From positions 124,001 through 188,000 of the forward strand of contig JAXHMR010000027.1 of assembly GCA_034521225.1 (NCBI GenBank): a stretch of DNA of 64,000 nucleotides, read 5' to 3'. Each line of letters opens with the position of its first letter. Position 1 is the first letter of the stretch. The DNA is from Woeseia sp034521225 (GTDB taxonomy: Bacteria; Pseudomonadota; Gammaproteobacteria; Steroidobacterales; Woeseiaceae). Made by a program: the position numbers and the translations under genes. Of this stretch, positions 48,853 through 57,368 are shown in pieces. The notes below the pieces were generated by a model, which saw only the letters and a list, made by a program, of their open reading frames with translations, was not told the DNA's origin and ran no database searches.

Positions 48853-49212
48853 CTAAAATTTCAAACCCGCTTCGCGAGCCGCATCGGCCAGCGCCTTGAC
48901 GCGCCCGTGATAACGAAATCCGGAGCGATCGAAGGCAACGGTGTCGATACCGGCTGCCTTCGCCTTTTCCGCAATTCGGGCACCGACTACGGCGGCTGCC
49001 TCGATATTGCCCGTGCTCTTCGTGCTCTTGCGCACGTCCTGTTCGACCGTCGATGCCGATACCAGCACGGTGCCGCCATCGGGCGCTATCACCTGCGCGT
49101 AGATGTGCCGCGGCGTGCGGTGCACACTCAGCCGGTTGACGGCGAGCTCCTCGATCTTTGCACGAGCTTTCCGTGCACGTCGCAGCCGATTTTGTTTCTT
49201 GTCCAGTTTCAT
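48853..49212 (-). CDS. rplR: 50S ribosomal protein L18
   Basis: A 119-aa L18 that binds 5S rRNA. MKLDKKQNRLRRARKARAKI at the start, then RTPRHIYAQVIAPDGGTVLV and FDRSGFRYHGRVKALADAAR. Because of a frameshift at the rplF 3' end, an uncorrected rplF frame runs through this gene in another frame. Confidence 0.97.
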   Translation of the reverse strand: MKLDKKQNRLRRARKARAKIEELAVNRLSVHRTPRHIYAQVIAPDGGTVLVSASTVEQDVRKSTKSTGNIEAAAVVGARIAEKAKAAGIDTVAFDRSGFRYHGRVKALADAAREAGLKF

Positions 49213-49253
49213 GACGTTCTCGTGCCTGCCTTGAGACAGCGCTGCTGTCCGGA

Positions 49254-49786
49254 TTATTTCTCTTCGCTTCCTTGATCACTACGCGCTCATTGGCGTAGCG
49301 AACACCCTTGCCCTTGTAGGGCTCGGGCGGGCGGAAGCGGCGAATTTCGGCGGCCACCTGGCCCACCTGCTGTTTGTCTGCGCCCCGGACCAGCACTTCG
49401 GTCTGGCTGGGCGTCTCCACCGTAATACCCTGCGGCACCTGGTACTCGACCGGGTGCGAAAAACCGAGCGTCAGGTTGAGCTTCGCGCCCTGCGCCTGCG
49501 CTCGATAGCCGACGCCGACCAGCTCCAGCTTGCGCTCGAAGCCTTCGGATACACCCTGCGCCATGTTCGCCAGCAATGCCCGGGTGGTTCCCGACATTGC
49601 AATCGCGAACCGCGACCCGGACCGCGGCTTGACGGTCACGAGGCTGTCCTCCGTCGTCAGCTCGATTTCCGGATTCAGGTCCATCGACAAGGTGCCCTTG
49701 CTGCCCTTCAGCGTGACGTTCAGGCCGCTTTGGCTGAACTCGACGCCCTTCGGCAGCTCGACGGGATATTTTGCAATTCTTGACAT
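49254..49786 (-). CDS. rplF: 50S ribosomal protein L6 (frameshifted at its last codons)
   Basis: 177 aa when one A is restored in the run near 49258, giving KEAKRK and a TAA at 49254-49256; otherwise the frame continues through rplR to 48848. MSRIAKYPVELPKGVEFSQ, GVGYRAQAQGAKLNLTLGFS and PEPYKGKGVRYANERVV are typical L6 features. The corrected length equals that of E. coli L6. Confidence 0.93.
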
Positions 49787-49823
49787 AGTCGTAACTCGTT
49801 ACTGTCAGTGATCATTCCCTGCA

Positions 49824-50219
49824 TCAGGAAACGACGCAAAGAACCTCACCGCCGATACCCTTTTCACGCGCCTCGCGGTCGCTGACGACCCCTGCCGACG
49901 TTGACACGATCGCGACACCGAGGCCGCCCAGGACCTTCGGCAATTCTTCCGTGCCACGGTAGATTCGCAGGCCAGGCTTGCTGATGCGCTTGATCGTTTC
50001 GATCACCGGCGCACCTTCGAAATACTTCAGCTCGATCGATAACGTCTTCGTGGCGCCTTCGCCCTCGACCGAATAGTCAACGATATAACCCTCATCCTTG
50101 AGCACCCTCGCAACCGCCATCTTCGCTGTCGAAGACGGCATGTCGACGCTGGGCTTACGCGCGTTCTGGCCGTTGCGGATTCGCGTCAGCATGTCGGCAA
50201 TGGGATCAGTCATACTCAT
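49824..50219 (-). CDS. rpsH: 30S ribosomal protein S8
   Basis: A 131-aa S8: MSMTDPIADMLTRIRNGQNA at the start and STSAGVVSDREAREKGIGGE at the end, the 16S rRNA-binding part. In E. coli S8 represses the spc operon at rplE. The length is standard. Confidence 0.97.
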   Translation of the reverse strand: MSMTDPIADMLTRIRNGQNARKPSVDMPSSTAKMAVARVLKDEGYIVDYSVEGEGATKTLSIELKYFEGAPVIETIKRISKPGLRIYRGTEELPKVLGGLGVAIVSTSAGVVSDREAREKGIGGEVLCVVS

Positions 50220-50232
50220 ATTCGTTCTCCGC

Positions 50233-50538
50233 CTACCAACTGGCCTTCGTCAATCCGGGAATCTCGCCTTTCATGGCAGCCTCTCGCAGCTTGTTGCGGC
50301 CGAGGCCGAACTTGCGATAGACACCATGAGGACGTCCGGTGATGGCGCAACGATTACGCTTGCGCGACGCGCTCGAATCACGCGGCAGCGCGTTCAGCTT
50401 TGCCTGCGCAGCCGCACGCTCTTCGTCGCCCGTATCGAGATTGCGAATAATCGCTTTCAGCGCCGCGCGTTTTTTGGCGTACTGTTCGACCAGCTTCGCC
50501 CGTTTGCGCTCGCGCTCGATCATCGATGTCTTTGCCAT
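50233..50538 (-). CDS. rpsN: 30S ribosomal protein S14 (long, zinc-free form)
   Basis: A 101-aa S14 without the CxxC pairs, i.e. the C-minus form usual in gammaproteobacteria. CAITGRPHGVYRKFGLGRNK and REAAMKGEIPGLTKASW are the conserved C-terminal parts. It lies 37 bp downstream of rplE. Confidence 0.97.
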   Translation of the reverse strand: MAKTSMIERERKRAKLVEQYAKKRAALKAIIRNLDTGDEERAAAQAKLNALPRDSSASRKRNRCAITGRPHGVYRKFGLGRNKLREAAMKGEIPGLTKASW

Positions 50539-50575
50539 TGCGGATTTACTCGTCTGTTACGAAATTTAAAAAAGT

Positions 50576-51115
50576 CTATTTCTTGAACGGGAAGTTGAAC
50601 GCCTCCAGCAGCGCACGGCCTTCTTTCGGATTGCGGGCGGTCGTGGAAATCGTAATATCCATACCGCGGATCGCATCCACCTGGTCGTAGTTAACCTCGG
50701 GGAAAATAATCTGCTCGGAAACGCCCAGACTGTAATTTCCCTGTGCATCAAAAGACTTCGGGTTCAGGCCGCGAAAGTCCCGAATCCGGGGGATCGCGAT
50801 ATTCACCAGCCGGTCGAGGAACTCGTACATGCGCTGACGGCGCAAGGTAACCTTGCAGCCAATCGGGTAGCCGTCCCTGATCTTGAAGCCAGCCACGGAC
50901 TTGCGCGCCAGCGTTCGCGCGGGCCGCTGGCCGGCGATCACTTCCATGTCTTTCATGGCGTTGTCGAGCACCTTCTTGTCGGCCACCGCCTCACCTACGC
51001 CCATGTTCAGCGTAATCTTGGTGATGCGCGGCACCTCCATTGCATTCTCGAGGCCCAGCTTCTGCTGGATCTGCGCGTGCAATTCCTTGACGTATTGTTC
51101 CTGCAATCTGGCCAT
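50576..51115 (-). CDS. rplE: 50S ribosomal protein L5
   Basis: A 179-aa L5 that binds 5S rRNA and contacts the P-site tRNA. ATG 51115 (MARLQEQYVKELHAQI) matches family length; a GTG at 51127 would add four residues. VPRITKITLNMGVGEAVADK and RDFRGLNPKSFDAQGNYSLG are diagnostic. Confidence 0.96.
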   Translation of the reverse strand: MARLQEQYVKELHAQIQQKLGLENAMEVPRITKITLNMGVGEAVADKKVLDNAMKDMEVIAGQRPARTLARKSVAGFKIRDGYPIGCKVTLRRQRMYEFLDRLVNIAIPRIRDFRGLNPKSFDAQGNYSLGVSEQIIFPEVNYDQVDAIRGMDITISTTARNPKEGRALLEAFNFPFKK

Positions 51116-51177
51116 GTCTGAACTCACTTGTCACAGGCAACGCATTCGAAATCGCGCCTGCTGAAAACTGTCCTTTG

Positions 51178-51495
51178 TTAAACGTCTACCACTTCGTCGT
51201 TCGACTTGAAGAACCGGACTCTCTCGCCATCGTTGTTGACCCGAATACCGACGCGGTCGCCCTTCTTCGTCTTGGGGTTAAAAACCATGACATTGGAAAC
51301 GTCGATCGGCATGGTCTGGTCCACGATACCGCCCTCGACGCCCATATTCGGGTTCGCCTTGCGGTGCTTCTTGGCGATGTTGATGCCTTCCACCTCAACG
51401 CGGGCATCCGGAAATACCCGGAGCACAGTGCCGCGACGGCCCTTGTCCTTGCCTGCGATGACGATAACTTCGTCGCCTTTCCTGATTTTGTTCAT
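51178..51495 (-). CDS. rplX: 50S ribosomal protein L24
   Basis: A 105-aa L24 with KOW motif: IRKGDEVIVIAGKDKGRRGT, then GINIAKKHRKANPNMGVEGG. It initiates 50S assembly. It lies 18 bp downstream of rplN. Confidence 0.97.
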   Translation of the reverse strand: MNKIRKGDEVIVIAGKDKGRRGTVLRVFPDARVEVEGINIAKKHRKANPNMGVEGGIVDQTMPIDVSNVMVFNPKTKKGDRVGIRVNNDGERVRFFKSNDEVVDV

Positions 51496-51513
51496 CTGTT
51501 CCTGACCCTTGGC

Positions 51514-51882
51514 CTATAGCACTTCCGGCGCGAGCGATATGATCTTCATGAACTGGTTGGTACGCAGTTCACGAGTCACCGGCCCGAAGATACGTGTGCC
51601 TATCGGTTCCAGCCTGCTGTTCAGCAACACCGCTGCATTGCCGTCAAAACGAATCAGCGACCCGTCGTTGCGCCGCACGCCCTTGCGGGTACGCACGACC
51701 ACGGCGTTATAAACCTCGCCCTTCTTGACCTTGCCACGCGGAATCGCGTCCTTGACGCTTACCTTGATGACATCGCCTACGCGCGCATAGCGGCGCTTCG
51801 AGCCACCCAGCACTTTTATGCACTGGATGCGTCGCGCGCCGGAATTATCGGCGGCGTCCAGGACTGTCTGCATCTGAATCAT
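51514..51882 (-). CDS. rplN: 50S ribosomal protein L14
   Basis: A 122-aa L14: MIQMQTVLDAADNSGARRIQ, VVVRTRKGVRRNDGSLIRFD and GTRIFGPVTRELR. First gene of the spc operon order; 63 bp separate it from rpsQ, and no clear promoter was seen there. Confidence 0.97.
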   Translation of the reverse strand: MIQMQTVLDAADNSGARRIQCIKVLGGSKRRYARVGDVIKVSVKDAIPRGKVKKGEVYNAVVVRTRKGVRRNDGSLIRFDGNAAVLLNSRLEPIGTRIFGPVTRELRTNQFMKIISLAPEVL

Positions 51883-51945
51883 GGCTGCATTCCGTCAATC
51901 AAAATTCTTGAATTCATTTTTCCAAAGAGCTCGAGAACTCGCCGC

Positions 51946-52227
51946 CTAGCGTTCAGCTGCACGTTCAATAATATTCACGACCTGCCATGCCTTGCGCCTG
52001 GACACCGGACGGCACTCGCTGATCGTTACGCGGTCGCCGGCGCCGCACTCGTTCTTCTCGTCATGCGCCAGCACTTTCGTCGTGCGGCGAATGTACTTGC
52101 CGTACGTCGGGTGCTTGATATAACGCTCAATCGCGACCGACACTGTCTTGTCCATCTTGTTGCTGACAACACGGCCATTGACCGTGCGCTTGATCTTGCT
52201 CTCAGCCGGCTTTGCTGTCTCTGTCAT
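51946..52227 (-). CDS. rpsQ: 30S ribosomal protein S17
   Basis: A 93-aa S17 with an OB fold: RTVNGRVVSNKMDKTVSVAI, HPTYGKYIRRTTK and GDRVTISECRPVSRRKAW. The start overlaps the rpmC stop by 4 nt (ATGA type), indicating coupled translation. Confidence 0.97.
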   Translation of the reverse strand: MTETAKPAESKIKRTVNGRVVSNKMDKTVSVAIERYIKHPTYGKYIRRTTKVLAHDEKNECGAGDRVTISECRPVSRRKAWQVVNIIERAAER

Positions 52228-52430
52228 TTCTGTTCACCTTGCTGTGCAAGTTCACGCAATACTGTCTTCACGCGCGCAATTTCCTTGCGCACGCGTCCAT
52301 GTTCGTGGTTTCGCGACAACTGGCCTGTAGCCTGCTGCATGCGAAGATTGAACTGCTCGCGACGGAGCGCGATCAGTTCCTCGCCGAGTTCAGCTTCGGA
52401 CTTTGATCGTAAATCGCTCGCTTTCATCAC
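52224..52430 (-). CDS. rpmC: 50S ribosomal protein L29
   Basis: A 68-aa helical hairpin: LRSKSEAELGEELIALRREQ and FNLRMQQATGQLSRNHEHGR, typical L29. Overlaps rplP and rpsQ by 4 nt at each end. Confidence 0.96.
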   Translation of the reverse strand: MMKASDLRSKSEAELGEELIALRREQFNLRMQQATGQLSRNHEHGRVRKEIARVKTVLRELAQQGEQK

Positions 52431-52840
52431 ATCACCTGCCGCTGCACGAAAATCGTCGGGAACGGCAGCTTGGCTGCGGCCAGGCGAAACGCCTCGCGCG
52501 CAATTTCCTCGCTCACACCTTCCATCTCATACAGGACACGTCCGGGCTGAATCTGGCATACCCAGTATTCAACGTTGCCCTTGCCCTTGCCCTGGCGTAC
52601 TTCCAGCGGCTTCTTGGTGATCGGCTTGTCCGGAAACACACGGATCCAGATTTTGCCGCCACGCTTGATATGACGGGTCATCGCCCGCCGCGCCGCTTCG
52701 ATCTGGCGCGCCGTCAGCCGGCCGCGCTCGGTCGCCTTCAGTCCGTACTCGCCAAACGAGATGTCGCTGCCGCGCTGCGCCAGGCCACGGTTGCGGCCCT
52801 TCATCTGCTTGCGAAATTTTGTTCTTTTGGGCTGTAGCAT
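52427..52840 (-). CDS. rplP: 50S ribosomal protein L16
   Basis: A 137-aa L16: MLQPKRTKFRKQMKGRNRGL, FGEYGLKATERGRLTARQIE and FPDKPITKKPLEVRQGKGKG. It organises the A-site tRNA elbow. Standard length, 9 bp after rpsC. Confidence 0.97.
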   Translation of the reverse strand: MLQPKRTKFRKQMKGRNRGLAQRGSDISFGEYGLKATERGRLTARQIEAARRAMTRHIKRGGKIWIRVFPDKPITKKPLEVRQGKGKGNVEYWVCQIQPGRVLYEMEGVSEEIAREAFRLAAAKLPFPTIFVQRQVM

Positions 52841-52849
52841 TGTCCTGTC

Positions 52850-53539
52850 CTAGGCCTTTGCGGCCGCCTCCTGAGGTTCCGCTGAAACCTTCGGTTCCGG
52901 CTTCTCGAAAACCTCGCCCTTGAAGATCCATACCTTCACACCGATGATTCCGTACGTCGTACGGGCCTCGGCAGAACCATAATCGATGTCAGCCCGCAGC
53001 GTGTGCAGCGGCACACGACCTTCGCGGTACCACTCCGACCTTGCGATTTCCGCACCGTTCAGCCGGCCACCAACCTTCACCTTGATACCTTCCGCGCCAA
53101 CGCGCATCGTGTTTGTCACCGCGCGCTTCATTGCGCGGCGGAACATCACGCGCCGCTCGAGCTGCTGCGCGATGCCTTCAGCTACGAGCTGGGCATCCAT
53201 CTCGGGCTTCCGGACCTCGCTAATATTGATGCGAACATCATTGATGTTCATGCCAATCAGCTTCGCCGTCTGCGCCCGCAGCTTTTCGATGTCTTCACCC
53301 TTCTTGCCGATGACGATGCCGGGGCGTGCCGTGAAAATCGTAATGTTTGCTTTCTTCGCGGGCCGCTCGATATTGATGCGGCTGACCGATGCATCCTTGA
53401 GCTTTTCCTTGATGAAAACACGCAGCAGGTGATCGTTGCGGACGTGCTCCGGAAACGTCTGCGAGTTGGCATACCACTTGGACGACCAGTCCTTGACGAT
53501 ACCCAGCCGAATGCCTGTTGGATGTACTTTCTGACCCAT
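52850..53539 (-). CDS. rpsC: 30S ribosomal protein S3
   Basis: A 229-aa S3 at the mRNA entry tunnel. The KH motif is RPGIVIGKKGEDIEKLRAQT; the C-terminal domain has RAMKRAVTNTMRVGAEGIKV and RVPLHTLRADIDYGSAEART. The C-terminal tail is Ala-rich. Confidence 0.97.
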   Translation of the reverse strand: MGQKVHPTGIRLGIVKDWSSKWYANSQTFPEHVRNDHLLRVFIKEKLKDASVSRINIERPAKKANITIFTARPGIVIGKKGEDIEKLRAQTAKLIGMNINDVRINISEVRKPEMDAQLVAEGIAQQLERRVMFRRAMKRAVTNTMRVGAEGIKVKVGGRLNGAEIARSEWYREGRVPLHTLRADIDYGSAEARTTYGIIGVKVWIFKGEVFEKPEPKVSAEPQEAAAKA

Positions 53540-53564
53540 ACTGATTGTCTCGCCTAGTCCTGCG

Positions 53565-53897
53565 TTACTCGTCGCCGACGCGAATGGTGATATGACTGTT
53601 CCGCTTTATGATTCGCGCGCCGCGGCCCTTGGCCCGCGCACGGTAGCGGCGGAACGTCGGCGCCTCGTTAACCTCGATCGTCGATACCTTCAACTCGTCG
53701 ATATCCGCGCCATGATTGTGCTCTGCATTGGCAATCGCCGACTCCAGAACCTTCTTGACGATGCGCGCACTTTTCTTCGGCGCAAACGTCAGCGTCCTGA
53801 GCGCCTCGTCCACGTTCTTGCCGCGAATGGCATCTGCCATCAGGCGGCATTTCTGCGGCGAGATACGTGCATAGCGAAGTGTTGCTGCAACTTGCAT
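53565..53897 (-). CDS. rplV: 50S ribosomal protein L22
   Basis: A 110-aa L22 lining the exit tunnel: YARISPQKCRLMADAIRGKN and the extended beta-hairpin FRRYRARAKGRGARIIKRNS. No insertion or deletion typical of macrolide-resistant forms is obvious in the hairpin. Confidence 0.97.
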   Translation of the reverse strand: MQVAATLRYARISPQKCRLMADAIRGKNVDEALRTLTFAPKKSARIVKKVLESAIANAEHNHGADIDELKVSTIEVNEAPTFRRYRARAKGRGARIIKRNSHITIRVGDE

Positions 53898-53907
53898 TTC
53901 AGTGTCC

Positions 53908-54177
53908 TTACGTCTTGCGATCGCCGGAGTGACCCTTGAACGTGCGGGTTACCGCAAATTCGCCCAACTTGTGCCCGACCATGTTCTCGGAAATCAGGAT
54001 CGGCAGGTGTTGCCGGCCGTTGTGCACGGCAATCGTCAAGCCGACCATGTCCGGCAGCACCATCGAGCGGCGCGACCAGGTCTTGATCGGACGGCGGTCG
54101 TTCTTCTTCGCCGCTTCCGTTACCTTTTTGGCCAGATGCGTATCAACGAACGGGCCTTTTCTGACTGAACGTGGCAC
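53908..54177 (-). CDS. rpsS: 30S ribosomal protein S19
   Basis: An 89-aa S19: MPRSVRKGPFVDTHLAKKV, IKTWSRRSMVLPDMVGLTIA and GEFAVTRTFKGHSGDRK. It binds the head of the 30S with S13. Standard length. Confidence 0.97.
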   Translation of the reverse strand: MPRSVRKGPFVDTHLAKKVTEAAKKNDRRPIKTWSRRSMVLPDMVGLTIAVHNGRQHLPILISENMVGHKLGEFAVTRTFKGHSGDRKT

Positions 54178-54225
54178 TAATCCAATTCCTTAAACTGTGT
54201 CGTTGTGATCATAAGTTCGAACCGC

Positions 54226-55053
54226 TTACTTCTTCTTGCGCCGGCGGACAATCATGCCGTCCGTCCGCTTGTTGCTGCGGGTCTTGTAACCCTTGGTCGG
54301 CGTGCCCCACGGGCTGACCGGATGCCGGCCACCGGACGTGCGGCCTTCGCCACCGCCGTGCGGATGGTCAACCGGGTTCATCGCGACACCGCGGACCGTC
54401 GGACGCACACCGCGCCAGCGCTTCGCACCGGCCTTGCCAAGTTTCCGCAGGTTGTGCTCACCATGGCCTACCTCACCGATCGTTGCGCGACAATCGACAT
54501 GCACGCGGCGGGCTTCACCGGAACGCAGCCGCACCGTTGCATAAGCGCCTTCGCGCGCGGCGAGCTGTGCCGCACCGCCGGCAGACCGCACGAGCTGTCC
54601 GCCCTTGCCCGGCTTCATTTCAATGTTGTGCACCATCGTGCCAACCGGAATGCTCTTCAACGGCAGGGCATTGCCCGGCTTGATCGGCGCATCCTCGCCG
54701 CTGACAACCGGCGTACCGGCCTCGACACCCTTCGGCGCCAGGATATAGCGGCGCTCGCCGTCGGCATATTTCACCAGCGCCAGGTGCGCGCTGCGGTTCG
54801 GGTCGTACTCGAGCCGCTCGACAACGCCCGGTATACCGTCCTTGTCGCGCTTGAAATCAATGACGCGGTAACGCTGTTTGTGACCACCGCCCTGATGACG
54901 CACCGTGATACGGCCGTTGTTATTGCGGCCGCCCGATTTCGTCTTCTTCTCGACCAGGCTGCTGAGGGGCTTGCCCTTGTGCAGACCCGGCGTCTTGACC
55001 GCGATCTGGAAGCGGCGCCCTGCCGAGGTCGGTTTCGATTTATGTAGTGACAT
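54226..55053 (-). CDS. rplB: 50S ribosomal protein L2
   Basis: A 275-aa L2, needed for subunit association and peptidyl transfer. KTKSGGRNNNGRITVRHQGG and the C-terminal VAMNPVDHPHGGGEGRTSGG with the essential His are present. ATG 55053. Confidence 0.98.
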   Translation of the reverse strand: MSLHKSKPTSAGRRFQIAVKTPGLHKGKPLSSLVEKKTKSGGRNNNGRITVRHQGGGHKQRYRVIDFKRDKDGIPGVVERLEYDPNRSAHLALVKYADGERRYILAPKGVEAGTPVVSGEDAPIKPGNALPLKSIPVGTMVHNIEMKPGKGGQLVRSAGGAAQLAAREGAYATVRLRSGEARRVHVDCRATIGEVGHGEHNLRKLGKAGAKRWRGVRPTVRGVAMNPVDHPHGGGEGRTSGGRHPVSPWGTPTKGYKTRSNKRTDGMIVRRRKKK

Positions 55054-55085
55054 GATTCTTTACCGTAACTTTACGCCGGGCGATC

Positions 55086-55394
55086 TCATTCAACGCCAAG
55101 GAAGTCAATCTGGCTGCCTTCAGCCAGCTTCACGTATGCTTTTTTCCAGGCGGCACGCCGGCCCGAACTAACGCCGTGGCGTTTGATCTTGCCGCGGCAG
55201 TTGATCACCGTGACGTCGTCAACCTTGACCTCGAAAAGCAGCTCGACAGCCTTCCTGATCTCGGCCTTGGTGGCATCCGTTCGCACCCTGAAAACGATCT
55301 GGTTGCTCTGTTCGGCAACAATCGTGCTTTTTTCCGACATGTGCGGGCCCATGAGCACCGTCATCAGTCGTTCCTGGTGGGCTGCGGCACTCAT
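55086..55394 (-). CDS. rplW: 50S ribosomal protein L23
   Basis: A 102-aa L23 at the tunnel exit, the docking site for trigger factor and SRP. GPHMSEKSTIVAEQSNQIVF and EIRKAVELLFEVKVDDVTVI are conserved. The start overlaps the rplD stop by 4 nt; a later ATG at MTVLMGPHM is possible. Confidence 0.95.
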   Translation of the reverse strand: MSAAAHQERLMTVLMGPHMSEKSTIVAEQSNQIVFRVRTDATKAEIRKAVELLFEVKVDDVTVINCRGKIKRHGVSSGRRAAWKKAYVKLAEGSQIDFLGVE

Positions 55395-55993
55395 GTCAGG
55401 CGCTCCTCGATCAGCTTGAGTGCCGGCAATGTGATCAGCACCTTTTCAAAACGCATCAGTACTACCGGGTCAATCGATGATGCGTCGCAAATGCCGACAT
55501 CGGGCAGATTGCGGGTCGCGAGGAACACGTTTTCATCAAACGCCTCGTTGACGACCAGCACATTGTCCACGTTGTGCATTTTCAGGATGGCAACCATGTC
55601 CCGGGTCTTCGGCTGATCCAGCTTGATCGACTCGGTGACGACGAGACGATCCTGGCGGATCAGTTCCGAGAACACCGAGCGCAAGGCACCGCGATACATC
55701 TTGCGATTGACTTTCTGGCTATGGTCACGCGGGCTCGCGGCAAACGTGCGGCCACCGCCGACCCAGATCGGACTCCGTATCGTGCCGGCGCGGGCACGGC
55801 CGGTGCCCTTCTGGCGCCACGGCTTTGCACCACCGCCGCGCGCTGCCGCCCGGTTTTTCTGTGCCTTGGTGCCCGCACGGCTGCCGGCCAGAAATGCCGT
55901 AACAACCTGGTGCACCAGTGGCTCATTGAATTCCGCGCCAAATGCGCTGTCGGCCAGTTCAACCGAGCCGCTGTCCGCCATCTTCAACTTCAT
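55391..55993 (-). CDS. rplD: 50S ribosomal protein L4
   Basis: A 200-aa L4. The tunnel loop is RAAARGGGAKPWRQKGTGRA; the C-terminal globular domain has LVVNEAFDENVFLATRNLPD. In E. coli L4 is also the autoregulator that binds the S10 leader, which is relevant because a long leader precedes rplC here. Confidence 0.97.
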   Translation of the reverse strand: MKLKMADSGSVELADSAFGAEFNEPLVHQVVTAFLAGSRAGTKAQKNRAAARGGGAKPWRQKGTGRARAGTIRSPIWVGGGRTFAASPRDHSQKVNRKMYRGALRSVFSELIRQDRLVVTESIKLDQPKTRDMVAILKMHNVDNVLVVNEAFDENVFLATRNLPDVGICDASSIDPVVLMRFEKVLITLPALKLIEERLT

Positions 55994-56649
55994 GATGCGG
56001 CTCCCTTTTTGCGCGCCTTGACGGCGGGCCGCACGATAACGCTGCCGCCGGCGTGGCCCGGCACGGCGCCCCTGATCAGCAGCAGGTTGCGTTCGGCATC
56101 GACACGCACGACTTCGAGGTTCTGGATAGTGCGGCGCACGTTGCCCATGTGCCCCGACATTTTCTTGCCCTTGAACACGCGGCCCGGCGACTGGTTCTGG
56201 CCGATGGAGCCCGGCGCGCGATGCGATACCGAGTTACCGTGAGTCGCGTCCTGCATGCTGAAATGGTGGCGCTTGACGGTACCGGCAAAGCCCTTGCCGA
56301 TCGTCGTGCCGATGACATCCACCTTCTGGCCGACCTCGAACAGGTCCACCTTGAGCTCACCGCCCATCGCGTAGTCGCCACCGTCCGATGCGTCGAGCCG
56401 GAATTCAGCGACGGTATCGCCAGCCTCGACCTTTGCCCGCGCAAAATGGCCCGCCTCAGGCTTTGCGACGCGCGACGCCTTGCGGGCACCGGCGGTGACC
56501 TGCACTGCCGCGTAACCGTCGGTCTCCTGGGACTTGACCTGGGAAATCCGGTTCGGGTGCGCCTCGATCACGGTAACCGGTATCGATGTACCGTCGGCCG
56601 TGAACACACGCGTCATGCCGCACTTGCGGCCTAATAGACCCATTGTCAT
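55990..56649 (-). CDS. rplC: 50S ribosomal protein L3
   Basis: A 219-aa L3, an early 50S assembly protein. ATG 56649 (MTMGLLGRKCGMTRVF) has GAGG 8 nt upstream; a second ATG at 56643 is possible. KGFAGTVKRHHFSMQDATHG and APGSIGQNQSPGRVFKGKKM are diagnostic. The stop overlaps the rplD start by 4 nt. Unlike usual S10 operons, rpsJ lies 382 bp upstream with a promoter between. Confidence 0.96.
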   Translation of the reverse strand: MTMGLLGRKCGMTRVFTADGTSIPVTVIEAHPNRISQVKSQETDGYAAVQVTAGARKASRVAKPEAGHFARAKVEAGDTVAEFRLDASDGGDYAMGGELKVDLFEVGQKVDVIGTTIGKGFAGTVKRHHFSMQDATHGNSVSHRAPGSIGQNQSPGRVFKGKKMSGHMGNVRRTIQNLEVVRVDAERNLLLIRGAVPGHAGGSVIVRPAVKARKKGAAS

Positions 56650-56975
56650 CTCTAAAACCTCGCACCGACTTCGATTGGCCGGCACCTGTAGTTCTGTTTG
56701 CTGTGTATCTGCACCGCTCCGACTTCGATTGGCCGAAGCGCAATATCGATTTCTGTAACTTTCAAACACGCGAAAGGGCCAGCCGACGCGCGGATTCCGT
56801 TTGAAATCCGTCGCTCTGGAGCTGACCCTGATCCGGTACAAGACCGGCTGTCCGGGATTTGCCGAGTACGCCGTTGGGTGTTTGGCGACCTAACATCAAG
56901 CGCCACAAGGATTTTTTCCTGTGGTGCCTTCTACGAACCTGGCCGACTCCCGGCCCGGCCAAGTCCCGTCGAGCC
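56650..56975 (-). promoter_or_regulatory. Long structured leader of rplC with duplicated 17-mer
   Basis: No gene was found in this stretch. The 17-mer ccgacttcgattggccg occurs at 56665-56681 and 56719-56735 (direct repeat, 54 bp apart); the second copy in transcript order ends about 4 nt before the rplC Shine-Dalgarno. A hairpin CCACAGGA/TCCTTGTGG lies near the 5' end (about 56908-56930). The position suggests a role in L4-type or other autoregulation, which is inference. Confidence 0.5.
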
Positions 56976-56979
56976 GGCC

Positions 56980-57007
56980 ATTATACTCGGCAAGAGCCGG
57001 CTGGCAA
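56980..57007 (-). promoter_or_regulatory. Sigma70 promoter between rpsJ and rplC
   Basis: On the minus strand TTGCCA (57007-57002) and a perfect TATAAT (56985-56980) are 16 bp apart. Start near 56973, 24 bp past the rpsJ stop region. Confidence 0.65.
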
Positions 57008-57031
57008 GGGGTACGGGCGACTCCGGGGCGA

Positions 57032-57346
57032 TCAGTTCAGCTTGATCTGGACATCCACGCCCGCCGGCAGCTCCAGCTTCATCAGGGCGTCGACGGTCTT
57101 GTCGGTCGGGTCCATGATGTCCATCAGTCGCTTGTGGGTGCGGATCTCGTACTGGTCGCGCGCGTCCTTGTTGACGTGCGGCGAAATCAGGATCGTGAAA
57201 CGCTCCATTTTCATCGGTAACGGGATCGGTCCCTTGACCGTCGCGCCGGTGCGTTTCGCCGTCTCCACGATCTCGCGGGCCGAATTGTCGATCAGGCGAT
57301 GGTCAAATGCCTTCAACCTGATGCGAATGTTCTGGTTTGTTGCCAT
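57032..57346 (-). CDS. rpsJ: 30S ribosomal protein S10 / NusE
   Basis: A 104-aa S10, also the NusE antitermination factor. RIRLKAFDHRLIDNSAREIV and LPMKMERFTILISPHVNKDA are conserved. ATG 57346; a start at 57400 would add 18 unrelated residues. It is 22 bp downstream of tuf, so it reads as the last gene of the str operon. Confidence 0.97.
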   Translation of the reverse strand: MATNQNIRIRLKAFDHRLIDNSAREIVETAKRTGATVKGPIPLPMKMERFTILISPHVNKDARDQYEIRTHKRLMDIMDPTDKTVDALMKLELPAGVDVQIKLN

Positions 57347-57368
57347 GTTGTCTGCTTCTCTGCAATGT

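Noticed and set aside
48848..49786. A 312-aa L6-L18 fusion frame
   Set aside because: It arises from a missing A near 49258. The extension is out of frame with the real rplR and has no L18 sequence.
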